The notes beneath the pieces are model-generated. The model was not told where the DNA came from. It saw only the letters and a program-made list of their open reading frames with translations, and did no database searches. DNA of 64,000 bases from Aegilops tauschii subsp. strangulata (Eukaryota; Streptophyta; Magnoliopsida; Poales; Poaceae), in the NCBI RefSeq assembly GCF_002575655.3, contig NC_053036.3, positions 197,254,788 to 197,318,787 of the forward strand, in the 5' to 3' direction. The translations under genes were made by a program, and so were the position numbers. Below are positions 23,001-34,069 of this stretch, piece after piece. Numbering within the stretch: the stretch's first letter is position 1; each line of letters begins with the position of its first letter.

Positions 23001-24439
23001 GCAGAACAGCTCCGCCAGAGCCCTAGATTCCGCCAAGGTTCCGCCTCGTGGCGGCGGAGTCTCGTCCCGAAAGCTTGCTTATGATTTTTCTTCGGACGAA
23101 AGACTTCATATAGCAGAAGATGGGCACCGGAGGGCCACCAGGGGGCCCACGAGGCAGGGGCGCGCCCAGGGGGGTAGGGCGCGCCCCCCACCCTCGTGCC
23201 CAGGGTGTGGGTCCCCTCTGGTATTTTCTTCGCTCAGTATTTTTTATTATTTCCATAAATAACTTCCGTGGAGTTTCAGGACTTTTGGAGTTGTGCAGAA
23301 TAGGTCTCTAATATTTGCTCCTTTTCCAGCCCAGAATTCCAGCTGCCGGCATTCTCCCTCTTTATGTAAAGCTTGTAAAATAAGAGAGAATAGGCATAAG
23401 TATTGTGACATAATGTGTAATGACAGCCCATAATGCAATAAATATCAATATAAAAGCATGATGCAAAATGGACGTATCATCCGGCCCTGAAAAAGTGAAG
23501 ACGGGGAAGCTTAGACATGCCGCTTGAGTATGTAAGTAAAGGATACACCTTGAAAACATGGGAAAACTTACCTGATGGGCGGGGTGGGTCAGGTTGTACC
23601 CACGATCTTCGGTATCCTTCGGCCAGGTCTTGTCGGCCTTGAAGAGCACCTTCCAAATACCTTTGTGCGTAACGCCGAAGAAGTGTTGCAGGGTCTGGTG
23701 CTTGGTCGGATCGAATTCCCACAAATTGCAGGTCCGGCTTTCGCATGGAAGGATCCGGCGAAAGAGCATCACCTAGATCACATTGACAAGCTTGATGTTC
23801 TTGTCGACCATGCTCTTTATGCGCGTCTGCAGCGCTATCAGCTCGTCCGACGAGGCCCAGTCTGGGCCCTTCTCTAGCCAGGAGGTGAGCCGCATTGGGG
23901 CCCCAGACCTGAACTCGGGAGCCTCGGCCCAGGTGGTGTCGCGGGGCTCTGTGACATAGAACCACTGTTTTTCCACCCTTTGACAGTCTCCACGAAAGTG
24001 CCTTTGGGCCATACGACGTTGGGCATCTTGCTCACCATGGCGCCTCCGCACTCTGCGTGTTGGCCGTCCACCACCTTCGGCTTCACATTGAAGATCTTCA
24101 GCCACAATATGAAGTGGGGTGAGATGCGGAGTAAGGCCTCGCACACGACAATAAATGCCGAGATGTTGAGGAAGGAGTTGGGGGCAGATCGTGGAAATCC
24201 ACCCCATAGTAAAACATAAGCCCGCGGACGAATGGGTGGAGGGGGAATCCCAATCCACGGACGAAGTGGGGAATGAACACTACCCTCTCATGGGTCTCCG
24301 GGGTAGGGACAATCTGTCCCTTGGTCGGAAGCCGGTGGGCGACCTCCTTGGCCAAATATCCGGCCTCCCGGAGATTGGTGATGTCCTTCTCTTTGACGGA
24401 GGAGACCATCCACTTGCCCTGCGCTCCGGATCCAGACAT
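20062..24439 (-). pseudogene. Antisense gene of gypsy element: plant transposon-domain protein with coiled coil, broken
   Basis: On the minus strand, starting at 24439, the frame reads MSGSGAQGKWMVSS and then EVAHRLPTKGQIVPTPE and FVRGLGFPLHPFVRGLMFYY. After a shift near 24170 it continues in the 23874-24146 frame (ALLRISPHFILWLKIFNV, then GGAMVSKMPNVVWPKGTFVE). This resembles the plant putative gypsy-type transposon domain (Pfam PF04195, Transposase_28, by recollection). A basic/acidic linker lies near 21680-21960, and a long coiled coil at 20420-20824 (for example EVETLKKALAEAEERTAKEQ). The region is split by an Athila LTR fragment (22080-23479) and has several stops; introns are possible. 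Function in the element is unknown. Confidence 0.7.
22080..23479 (-). repeat. Partial Athila LTR inserted in the gypsy element
   Basis: The reverse complement starts TGATACGTCCATTTTGCATC at 23479 and aligns with the LTR at 13163-14682 for about 1400 bp, then stops near 22080 before the usual GTGGGTCATCA end. It has no attached internal region. It is either a truncated solo LTR or the product of deletion. Its GC-rich block (about 23118-23215) is closer to that of the other Athila family (about 4612-4682) than to the LTR it otherwise matches. Confidence 0.8.
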
Positions 24440-24985
24440 GATCGGAGTGCTTCCTTGAGGCGGAAGAGATGAGGACTTGGGCGCTGGAGCTGAAGAATGG
24501 GTGGCAGAGAGAGAGAAGGAGTGGGTGAAAGGGGTGAATCCTTATCCCTTTATAAAGGCAACGGATATCGAGCGCCTCCCCACTCGCCTTAAAACTCGCC
24601 TGTTTCCCAAGGGTCGCGCAGACGGCGCGGTTGGATTACCCACGCCTGTATTGATGAGAATCCCGTAATAAGGGGACACGGTCTCTGCTTTGACAAGACG
24701 TGCCAATGAAACCACATCTCAAAACATGGAGCGGCAGGCTGAAAAACGGTTCGAAATAATGACTGGGTGGTGACGTGGTGTCACGCTACAAAAAGTTGTT
24801 AGTAGATTGGACTCGTGAAATATTATACTCTCTATGGTTGTGTGTGGTACTTGTTTTGCAGAGCCGGACATGTTCTTTGTGTTCGAAGGCTGTTTTGGAG
24901 TATTCGGAGGAGGAACCCGCCTTGCAATGCCGAAGACAATCTATGCGCTGAACACCTCGTCATTGAAGCCTGGTTTAGGGGCTAC
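24440..24985 (+). other. 3' untranslated region of gypsy element
   Basis: No gene is supported. On the minus strand this is upstream of the antisense ORF and contains a TATA-like CTTTATAAAGG near 24549-24559 (palindromic), which could serve the antisense gene. A T-rich part near 24780-24870 leads to the polypurine-like AGGGGCTAC before the 3' LTR. Confidence 0.45.
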
Positions 24986-25452
24986 TGAGGGAGTCCTGGA
25001 CTAAGGGGTCCTCGGGCGGCCTGTTTGACATGGGCCGGACTGATGGGCTGTGAAGATACAAGACCGAAGACTCTTGCCTATGTCCGGATGGGACTCTCCT
25101 TGGCGTGGAAGGCAAGCTTGGCGTCCGGATATGAAGATTCATTTCTCTATAACCGACTTTGTACAACCCTAGTCCCCTCCGGTGTCTATATAAACCAGAG
25201 GGTTTAGTCCATAGGACCAATCATAATCATACGGGCTTGACTTCTAGGGTTTTAGCCATTACGATCTCGTGGTAGATCAACTCTTGTAATACTCATATTC
25301 ATCAAGATCAATCAAGCAGGAAGTAGGGTATTACCTCCATAGAGAGGGCCCGAACCTGGGTAAACATCGTGTCCCCTATCTCCTGTTACCATCGACCTTA
25401 GATGCATAGTTCGGGATCCCCTACCCAAGATCCGTCGGTTTTGACACCGACA
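24986..25452 (+). repeat. 3' LTR of pol-less gypsy element (467 bp)
   Basis: Near-identical by eye to the 5' LTR, with short indels in the GGGCGTCCGGC region. It is preceded by the purine-rich AGGGGCTAC and followed by the target duplication gtacc at 25453-25457. Confidence 0.9.
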
Positions 25453-27072
25453 GTACCCTCGTAGACCGAAAGCGGAAGCATTTAGTAACGCGGTTGATGT
25501 AGTCGAATGTCTTCATGATCCAACCGATCCAAGTACCGAACGTACGGCACCTCCGTGTTCAGCACACGTTCAGCATGATGACGTCCCTCGAGCTCTTGAT
25601 CAAGTAGAGGGTCGAGGGAGAGTTCCGTCAGCACGACGGCGTGGCGACGGTGATGATGAAATAACCGGCGCAGGGCTTCGCCTAAGCACTACAACGATAT
25701 AATCGAGGTGTTAAATTGTGGAGGGAGGCACCGCACACGGCTAAGAGATTGTCTGTTGTGCCTTGGGGTGCCCCCTGCCCCCGTATATAAAGGAGGGGAG
25801 GAAGATGCCACCGGCCTAGGGGGCGCGCCATGGTGGGGAGTCCTACTAGGACTCCCAAGTCCTAGTAGGATTCCCCTTTCCTTTCCGGAGTAGGAAAGAG
25901 GGAAAGGAAGAGGGATTGGAAAGGGCAAGGGGGCGCCGCCCCCTCCCCTAGTCCAATTCGGACTCCATGGGGGGTGCCACCTCCCCTTGGCCTGCTTCCT
26001 CTTCTCCCCTATGGCCCAATAAGGCCCATTACTTCCCCGGGGGGTTCCGGTAACCTCCCGGTACTCCGAAAAATACCTGAATCAATACGGAACCATTCCG
26101 GTGTACGAATATAACCTTCCAATATATCAATCTTTAGCTCTTGACCATTTCGAGACTCCTCGTTATGTTCATGACCTCATCCGGGACTCCGAACAAACTT
26201 CGGTCATCAAATCACATAACTCATAATACAAATTGTCATCGAACGTTAAGCGTGCGGACCCTACGGGTTTGAGAACTATGTAGACATGACCAAGACACAT
26301 ATCCGGTCAATAACCAATAGCGGAACCTGGATGCTCATATTGGCTCCTACATATTCTACAAAGATCTTTATCGGTCAAACCGCATAACAACATACGTCAT
26401 TCCCTTTGTCATCGGTATGTTACTTACCCGAGATTCGATCGTCAGAATCATCATACCTAGTTCAATCTCGTTACCGACAAGTCTCTTTACTCGTTCTGTA
26501 ATGCATCATCCTGTAACTAACTCATTAGTCACATTGCTTGCAAGGCTTATAGTGATGTGCATTACCGAGGGCCCAGAGATACCTCTCCGATACTCGGAGT
26601 GACAAATCCTAATCTCGATCCATGCCAACTCAACAAACACCATCGGAGACACCTGTAGAGTATCTTTATAATCACCCAGTTACGTTATGACGTTTGATAG
26701 GACACAAAGTGTTCTTTCGGTATTTGGGAGTTGCATAATCTCATAGTCAGAGGAATATGTATAAGTCATGAAGAAAGTAATAGCAATAAACTAAATGATC
26801 ATTATGCTAAGCTAACGGATGGGTCTTGTCCATCACATCATTCTCTAATGATCAAATGACAACACATGTCTATGGTCAGGAAACTTAACCATCTTTGATT
26901 AACGAGCTAGTCAAGTAGAGGCATACTAGGGACACTCTGTTTTTGTCTATGTATTCACACATGTACTAAGTTTCCGGTTAACACAATTCTAGCATGAATA
27001 ATAAACATTTATCATGACATAAGGAAATATAAATAACAACTTTATTATTGCCTCTAGGGCATTTTTCCTTAA
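25453..27072 (-). mobile_element. LTR of minus-strand Ty1/copia element (main part)
   Basis: The reverse complement starts near 27072 with a degraded TTAAGGAAAAATGCCC (compare TGAAGGAAATATGCCC of the intact LTR at 27294) and runs to 25453. There it was split by the gypsy element, with gtacc duplicated at 15026-15030 and 25453-25457. Its right neighbour is gag of the outer minus-strand Athila copy. Only the LTR and the start of the leader are in the window. The ORFs inside (for example 25689-25928) are LTR sequence. Confidence 0.87.
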
Positions 27073-27293
27073 GATTGATCATCGCGACAAAGCCGAGCAT
27101 AAAAATTCTGAATAATAATTTCTCTTGAAAGCTCATGATGGGGCATGAATATAACATTGACTTAATCCTCGATCACGATGAACTAGATGCATAGGATAAT
27201 TTTTTTGGTGAAATTACAACTTCAATCGATTCCAATTCCAAAATCCAATATCATCGCATAGCCTATACCATGCCAATACTTTTCCCTTCAAAG
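27073..27293 (-). mobile_element. gag fragment of outer minus-strand Athila copy (far piece)
   Basis: The reverse complement matches gag at about 6380-6660 of the plus-strand Athila element (TGGCATGGTATAGGCTATG and following), with an internal gap of roughly 80 bp after the CATCGTGATCG stretch. It ends at the copia LTR at 27072; the continuation would lie left of the window. On the right it is cut by the Angela-like element with duplication caaag. Confidence 0.83.
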
Positions 27294-29047
27294 TGAAGGA
27301 AATATGCCCTAGAGGCAATAATAAAGTTGTTATTTTATATTTCCTTATATCATGATAAATGTTTATTATTCATGCTAGAATTGCATTAAGCGGAAACTTG
27401 ATACATGTGTGGATAGATAGACAAAACACCGTGTCCCTAGTAAGCCTCTACTAGACTAGCTCGTTATTCAAAGATGGTTAAATTCCTAACCATAGACATG
27501 TGTTGTCATTTGATGAACGGGATCACATCATTAGGAGAATGATCTGATGGACAAGACCCATACGTTAGCTTAGCATAATGATCGTTAAGTTTTATTGCTA
27601 TTGCTTTCTTCATGACATATTCCTTTGACTATGAGATTATGCAACTCCTGGATACCGGAGGAATACCTTGTGTGATATCAAACGTCACAACGTAACTGGG
27701 TGATTATAAAGATGCTCTACAGGTATCTCCGAAGGTGTTTGTTGGGTTGTCATAGATCGAGATTAGGATTTCTCACTCCGAGTATCGGAGAGGTATCTCT
27801 GGGCCCTCTCGGTAATGCACATCATAATAAGCCTTGCAAGCAGTGTGACTAATGAGTTATTTGTGGGATGATGCATTACGAAACGAGTAAAGAGACTTGC
27901 CGGTAACGAGATTGAACTAGGTATGCAGATACCGATGATCGAATCTCGGGCAAGTAACATACCGATGACAAAGGGAATAACGTATGTTGTCATTACGGTA
28001 CGACCGATAAAGATCTTTGTAAAATATGTGGGAACCAATATGAGCATCCAGGTTCCACTGTTGGTTATTGATCGGAGAGGTGTCTCGGTCATGTCTACAT
28101 AGTTCTCAAACCCGTAGGGTCCGCACGCTTAACATTCGATGACGATTTTGTATTATATGAGTTATGTGATTTGGTGACGGAATGTTATTCGGAGTCCCGG
28201 ATGAGATCACGGACATAACGAGGAGTCTGTAGATGGTTGAGAGGTAAAGATTCATATATAGGACGATTATATTCAGACACCGGAAGTGTTCTGGGGGTAC
28301 CGGGTTCATATCGGGTCACCAGAAGGGGTTTCGGGCATCCCCCCGGCAACTACATGGGCGTAATGGGCCAAGAAGGGGACAGACCAGCCCCTAGGGGGCT
28401 GGTGTGCCCCATGTAGGCCAAAATAAGGCGGAAGGAAAGAGGAGAAGAGGGAAAGGAAGGGGAGGGATTCGGCCTCCCCCTTCCTTCTCTCCTCCCTCCT
28501 CCTTCCTTCCCCCTCCGGATGAATATGGAAGGGGGAAGCCCGAATTGGGAGGCGCCCAAGTAGGATTCCTCCTACTTGGGGCGCCCCCTTGGCTGCCTCT
28601 CCTCCCCTCTAACCTATATATATGAGGGGGGGCACCGCTAGAACTCACAACATTGATTCCTAGCCGTGTGTCGCGCCCCCCTCCACGGTTTACGCCTCCG
28701 GTCATATTCACGTAGTGCTTAGGCGAAGCCCTGCGCAGATCACTTCACCATCACCGTCACCACACAGTCGTGCTGACGAAACTCTCCCTCGGCACTTTGC
28801 TGGATCAAGAGTTCGAGGTACGTCATCGAGTTGAACATGTGCAGATCTCAGAGGTGTCGTACGTTCGGTGCTTGATCGGTCGGAACGAGAAGAAGTTTGA
28901 CTACATCAACCGCGTTGTCAAACGCTTCCGCTTTCGGTCTACGAGGGTACGTGGACACACTCTCCCCCTCTCGTTGCTATGCATCTCCTAGATAGATCCT
29001 GCGTGAGCGTAGGAAATTTTTGAAATTTCATGCTACGTTCCCCAACA
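27294..29047 (+). repeat. 5' LTR of Angela-like element (1754 bp)
   Basis: Begins TGAAGGAAATATGCCC, where the usual start of the group is closer to TGTTGG, and ends CTACGTTCCCCAACA. It contains a TATA-like CCTATATATATGAGG near 28613-28627. ORFs on both strands inside the LTR are not genes. Confidence 0.92.
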
Positions 29048-30479
29048 ATGGCATCCGAGCCAGGTCTATGCGTAGATGATATGGACGAGTAGAACACAAA
29101 GATTTGTGGGTGGTGATCATCATACTGCTTACCACCAATGTCTTATTTTGATTCGGCGGTATTGTTGGATGAAGTGGCCCGGACCAACCTTACATGACCA
29201 CATTCATGAGACCGGTTCCACCGACAGACATGCAACTAGTTTTGCATAAATGTGGCTGGCGGGTGTCTGTTTCTCCAACTTTAGTTGAATCGAATTTGAC
29301 TGCGGCCGGTCCTTGTTGAAGGTTAAAACAGCAAACTTGATAAATCACCTTTGTGGTTTTGATGCGTAGGTAAGAACGGTTCTTACTAGAAGCCCGTAGC
29401 AGCCACGTAAAACTTGCAACAACAAAGTAGAGGACGTCTAACTTGTTTTTGCAGGGCATGTTGTGATGTGATACGGTCAAGACATGATGTGATATACGTT
29501 ATTGTATGAGATGATCATGTTTTGTAAAAGTTATCGGCAACTGGCAGGAGCCTTATGGTTGTCACTTTATTGTATGAAATGCAAACGCCATGTAATTGCT
29601 TTACTTTATCACTATGTGTTAGTGATAGTTGTAGAAGCAATAGTTGGCGAGACGACCACGACGCTACGATGGAGATTAAGGTGTCAAGCCAGTGACGATG
29701 GAAATCATGACGGTGCTTTGGAGATGGAGATCAAAGGCACAAGATGATGATGGCCATATCATGTCACATATTTTGATTGCATGTGATGTTTATCTTTTAT
29801 GCATCTTATTTTGCTCAGTACGGCGGTAGCATTATAAGATGATCCCTTACTAAAAAATTCAAGGTATAAGTGTTCTCCCTGAGTAGGCGACAAGTCGTCA
29901 TGCTGAGACACCAGGTGATGATCGGGTGTGATAAGCTCTACGTTCACATACAATGGGTGCAAGAAGGTTTTGCACATGTGGAATACTCAGAACACTGGAG
30001 ACCGAAAGGCCGAACGTGAATCATATAGTAGATATGATCAACATAGAGATGTTCACATTGAAAACTACTCCATCTCACGTGATGATCGAACATGGTTTAG
30101 TTGATATGGATCACATGATCATTTAGATGACTCGAGGGATGCCTATCTAAGTGGGAGTTCTTAAGTAATATGATTAATTGAACTTAATTTATCATGAACT
30201 TAGTCCTGATAGTATTTGCATATCTATGTTGTAGATCAATAGCTCGCGTATAGCTCCCCTGTTTTATTTTTGATACGTTCCTAGAGAAAACCTAAGTTGA
30301 AAGATGATAGTAGCAATGATGCGGACTAGGTCTATGATCTGAGGATTATCCTCATTGCTGCACAGAAGAATTATGTCCTTGATGCACCGCTAGGTGATAG
30401 ACCTATTGCAGGAGCAGATGCAGACATTATGAATATTTGACAAGCTCGGTATGATGACTACTTGATAGTTTAGTGCACC
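29048..30479 (+). other. Leader of Angela-like element, with primer site and degraded gag start
   Basis: The primer-binding site TGGCATCCGAGCCAGG at 29049 follows the LTR; it is a variant of the initiator-tRNA-Met complement (usual form TGGTATCAGAGC). The long leader after it has no long frame. The gag start region around 30250-30480 is degraded, with stops before the gag fragment at 30480. Confidence 0.7.
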
Positions 30480-31295
30480 ATGCTTTACGGCTTAGAGCCG
30501 GGATTTCAAAAATGTTTTGAACACCATGGAGCATATGAGATGTTCCAAGAGCTGAAAATGATATTTCATACTCATGCCCGTGTTAAGAGGTATGAGACCT
30601 CTGACAAGTATTTTGCCTACAAGATGGAGGAGAATAGCTCAGCTAGTGAGCATGTGCTCAGAATGTCTAGGTACTACAATCACTTGAATCAAGTGGGAGT
30701 TAATCTTCCAGATAAGATAGTGATTGACAGAGTTCTCTAGTCACTATCACCAAGTCACTAGAACTTCGTGATGAACTATAATATGCAAGGGATAACGAAA
30801 AGGATTCCCGAGCTCTTCACGATGCTGAAATCTATGAAGGTAGAAATCAAGAAAGAGCATCAAGTGTTGATGGTTAACAAGACCACTAGTTTCAAGAAAA
30901 GGGCAAAGGGAAAGAAAGGGAACTTCAAGAAGACTGGCAAGCAAGTTGCCACTCCCATGAAGAAGCCCAAAGCTAGACCCAAGCCTGAAACTGAGTGCTT
31001 CTACTACAAAGGAAATGATCACTGGAAGTGGAACTGCCCCAAATACTTGGCGGATAAGAAGGATGGCAAAGTGAACAAAGGTATATATGATATACATGTT
31101 ATTGATGTGTACTTTACTAGTGTTCATAGTAGCCCCTGGGTGTTTGATACTGGTTCAGTTGCTAAGATTAGTAACTCAAAGCAGGAGTTACAAAATGAAC
31201 AAAGACTAGTTGAGGGCGAGGTGACGATGTGTGTTGGAAGTGATTCCAAGGTTGATAAGATCACCATCGCATACTCCCTCTACCTTCGGGATTAG
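30480..31295 (+). pseudogene. gag of Angela-like element, with damaged zinc knuckle
   Basis: Two open pieces: 30480-30740 has the copia gag core (ARVKRYETSDKYFAYKM, then HVLRMSRYYNHLNQVGVN), and 30768-31295 has a basic linker followed by the CCHC zinc knuckle near 30997-31038. The knuckle reads ECFYYKGNDHWKWNC, so the second cysteine is replaced by tyrosine. The protease-like motif SPWVFDTGSVAKISN follows near 31131-31175, with catalytic DTG present. Confidence 0.82.
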
Positions 31296-31297
31296 TA

Positions 31298-32374
31298 TTG
31301 GACCTAAATAAATGTTATTTGGTGTTTGCATTGAGCATGAATATGATTGGATCATGTTTACTGCGATACGGTTATTCATTTAAGTTAGAGAAGAATTGTT
31401 ATTCTGTTTACATGAATAAAACCTTCTATGGTCTTATATCCAATGTAAATGGTTTACTGAATCTCGATCGTAGTGATACTCATATTCATAATACTGATGC
31501 CAAAAGATGCAAAGTTGATAATGATAGTGCAACATATTTGTGGCACTGCCGTCTAGGTCATATTGGTGTAAAGCGCATGAAGAAACTCAATGCTGATGGA
31601 CTTTTGGAATCACTTGATTATGAATCATTTGATACTTGTGAACCATTCCTCATGGGAAAGATGACTAAAACTCCGTTCTCCGGAACAATGGAGCGAGCCA
31701 ATGACTTATTGGAAATAATACATATCGATTTATGCGGTCCAGTGAGTGTTGAGTCTCGCGGCGGGTATCGTTATTTTCTGACCTTCACAGATGATTTGAG
31801 CAGATATGGGTATATCTACTTAATGAAACACATGTCTGAAACGTTTGAAAAGTTCAAAGAATTTCAGAGTGAAGTGGAGAATCATCGTAACAATAAAATA
31901 AAGTTTCTACGATCTGATCGCGGAGGCGAATATTTGAGTTACGAGTTTGGCCTTCACTTAAAACAATGTGGAATAGTTTCACAACTCACGCCACCTAGAA
32001 CACCACAGTGTAATGGTGTGTCCGAACATCGTAACCGTACTTTATTAGATATGGTGCGATCTATGATGTCTCTTACCGATTTACCACTATCGTTTTGGGG
32101 TTATGCATTAGAGACAGCTGCATTCACGTTAAATAGGGCACCATCTAAATCCGTTGAGACGACACCGTATGAACCATTGTTTGGCAAGAAACCTAAGTTG
32201 TTGTTTCTTAAAGTTTGGGGTTGCGATGCTTATGTGAAAAAGCTTCAGCCTGATAAGCTCGAACCCAAATCGGAGAAGTGCGTGTTCATAGGATACCCAA
32301 AAGAAATTGTTGGGTACACCTTCTATCACAGATCCAAAGCAAGATTTTTGTTGCTAAGAATGGATCCTTTCTAG
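31298..32374 (+). pseudogene. Integrase of Angela-like element
   Basis: The longest open stretch of the element. The pre-integrase HHCC finger is present (WHCRLGHIGVKRMKKL ... DTCEPFLMGKM) but its last cysteine is phenylalanine. The catalytic core has D in IIHIDLCGPV, D in LRSDRGGEY and E in NGVSEHRNRTLLDMVRS, the D,D(35)E triad. It ends in the C-terminal GKKPKLLFLKVWGCDAYV block. Integrase inserts the cDNA into the genome; the finger defect and the missing start suggest it is inactive. Confidence 0.85.
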
Positions 32375-33900
32375 AGAAGGAGTTTCTCTCGAAAGAAGTG
32401 AGTGGGAGGAACGTAGAACTTGATGAGGTAATTGTACCTTCTCTCGAATTGGAAGGTAGCTCATCACAGAAAACCGTTCCTGTGATGCCTACACCAACTA
32501 GAGAGGAAGCTAATGATAATGATCCCGAAACTTCAGATCAAGTTACTAATGAACCTCGTAGGTCAAGCAGAGCACGATCCATACCAGAGTGGTACGATAA
32601 TCCTCTTCTGGAAGCCATGTTACTAGACCATGACGAACCTACGAACTATGAAGAAGCTATGATAAGCCCAGATTCTGAAAATGGTTGAGGCCATGAAATC
32701 TGAGATAGGATCCATATATAAGAACAAAGTGTGGACTTTGGTGGACTTGCCCAATGATCGGCAAGCCATTGAGAATAAATGGATCTTAAAGAGGAAGACA
32801 GACACTGATGGTAGTGTTACTATCTACAAAACTCGACTTGTCACAAAAGGTTTTTGACAAGTTCAAGGTGTTGACTACGATGAGATTTTCTCACTCGTAG
32901 CAATGCTTAAGTCCGTCCGAATCATGTTAGCAATTGCCACATTTTGTGAAATCTGGCAAATGGATGTCAAAACTGCATTCCTTAATGGATTTATTAAAGA
33001 AGAGTTGTATATGATGCAACCAGAAGGTTTTTGTCGATCCTAAAGGTTCTAACAAAATGTGCAAGCTCCAGTGATCCATCTATGGACTGGTGCAAGCATC
33101 TCGGAGTTGGAATATATGCTTTGATGAGTTGATCAAAGCATATAATTTTATACAGATTTGCGGTGAAGCCTGTATTTACAAGAAAGTGAGTAGGAGAACT
33201 ACAACCTTTCTGATAAAGTATATGTGAATGACATATTGTTGATCGGAAATGATGTTGAATTTTCTAGAAAACATAAAGGAGTTTTTCCAAGAAAGACCTC
33301 GGTGAAGCTGCTTACATATTGGGCATCAAGATCTATAGAGATAGATCAAGACGCTTGATAAGACTTTCGATGAGTACATACCTTGATAAGATTTTGAAGG
33401 AGTTCAAAATGGATCAGTCAAAGAAGGAGTTCTTGCCTGAGTTGTAAGGTATGAAGTTGAGTAAGACTCAAAACCCCACCACGATAGAAGATAGAGAGAG
33501 AATGAAAGTCATTCCCTATGCCTCGGCCATAGGTTCTATAAAGTATGCCATGCTGTATACCAGACCTATTGTGTACCTTGCCATAAGTTTGGCAAAGGGG
33601 TACAATAGTGACCTAGGAGTAGATCACTAGACAGCGGTCAAAATTATCCTTAGGTACCTAAAGAGGACTAAGGAAATGTTTCTCGGTTATGGAGGTGATG
33701 AAGAGTTCGTCGTAAAGAGTTACGTCGATGCAAGCTTTGACACTCATCTAGATGACTCTGAGTCTCGATCTGGATACATATTGAAAGTGGGAGCAATTAG
33801 TTAGAGTAGCTCCATGCAGAGCATTGTAGACATAGAAATTTGCAAAATACATACGGATCTGAATGTGGCAGACCCGTTAACTAAACTTCTCTCATAAGCA
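32375..33900 (+). pseudogene. RT and RNase H remnant of Angela-like element
   Basis: RT motifs appear in changing frames: NKWILKRKTDTDGSV near 32776, LAIATFCEIWQMDVKTAFLNG near 32930-32990 (here split by position only), and a YVNDILLIGND relic near 33222-33255 where the usual active site is YVDD. RNase H begins with SYVDASFDTHLDDSESRSGYI near 33718-33780 and then jumps to a T-D-x-x-x-A-D-P-L-T end near 33855-33885, so most of RNase H is deleted. Several stops and frameshifts are present. Confidence 0.8.
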
Positions 33901-33937
33901 AAACATGATCACACCTTATTACTCTTTGGGTGTTAAT

Positions 33938-34058
33938 CACATGACGATGTGAACTAGATTATTGACTCTAGTAAACCTTTTGAGTATTAATCGCATGGCG
34001 ATGTGAACTATAGGTGTTATTCACATGGCGATGTGAACTAGATTATTGACTCTAGTGC
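33938..34058 (+). repeat. Three short direct repeats before the polypurine tract
   Basis: CACATGACGATGTGAACTAG (33938), CGCATGGCGATGTGAACTA (about 33992) and CACATGGCGATGTGAACTAG (34022). Each contains a small palindrome CACATnnCGATGTG. The first and third are each followed by ATTATTGACTCTAGT. They lie just upstream of the polypurine tract CAAGTGGGAGAC. Confidence 0.75.
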
Positions 34059-34069
34059 AAGTGGGAGAC

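Larger units (their letters stand above)
15031..25452 (+). mobile_element. Ty3/gypsy element with antisense ORF and no pol (Tat-like, non-autonomous)
   Basis: Complete element with LTRs at 15031-15500 and 24986-25452 and a 5-bp target duplication gtacc. The plus strand encodes gag and an aspartic protease. No RT, RNase H or integrase is found between the protease (about 18750) and the antisense region (about 20040), so pol has been lost. The minus strand from 24439 down to about 20060 carries a separate gene-like region (see entry). Antisense ORFs in the 3' region are known from Tat-lineage elements such as Grande and Retand. A partial Athila LTR (22080-23479) is inserted within the antisense gene. 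Confidence 0.88.

Noticed and set aside
30747..31127. 126-aa minus-strand ORF
   Set aside because: It is opposite the copia gag and zinc knuckle and has no features of its own.
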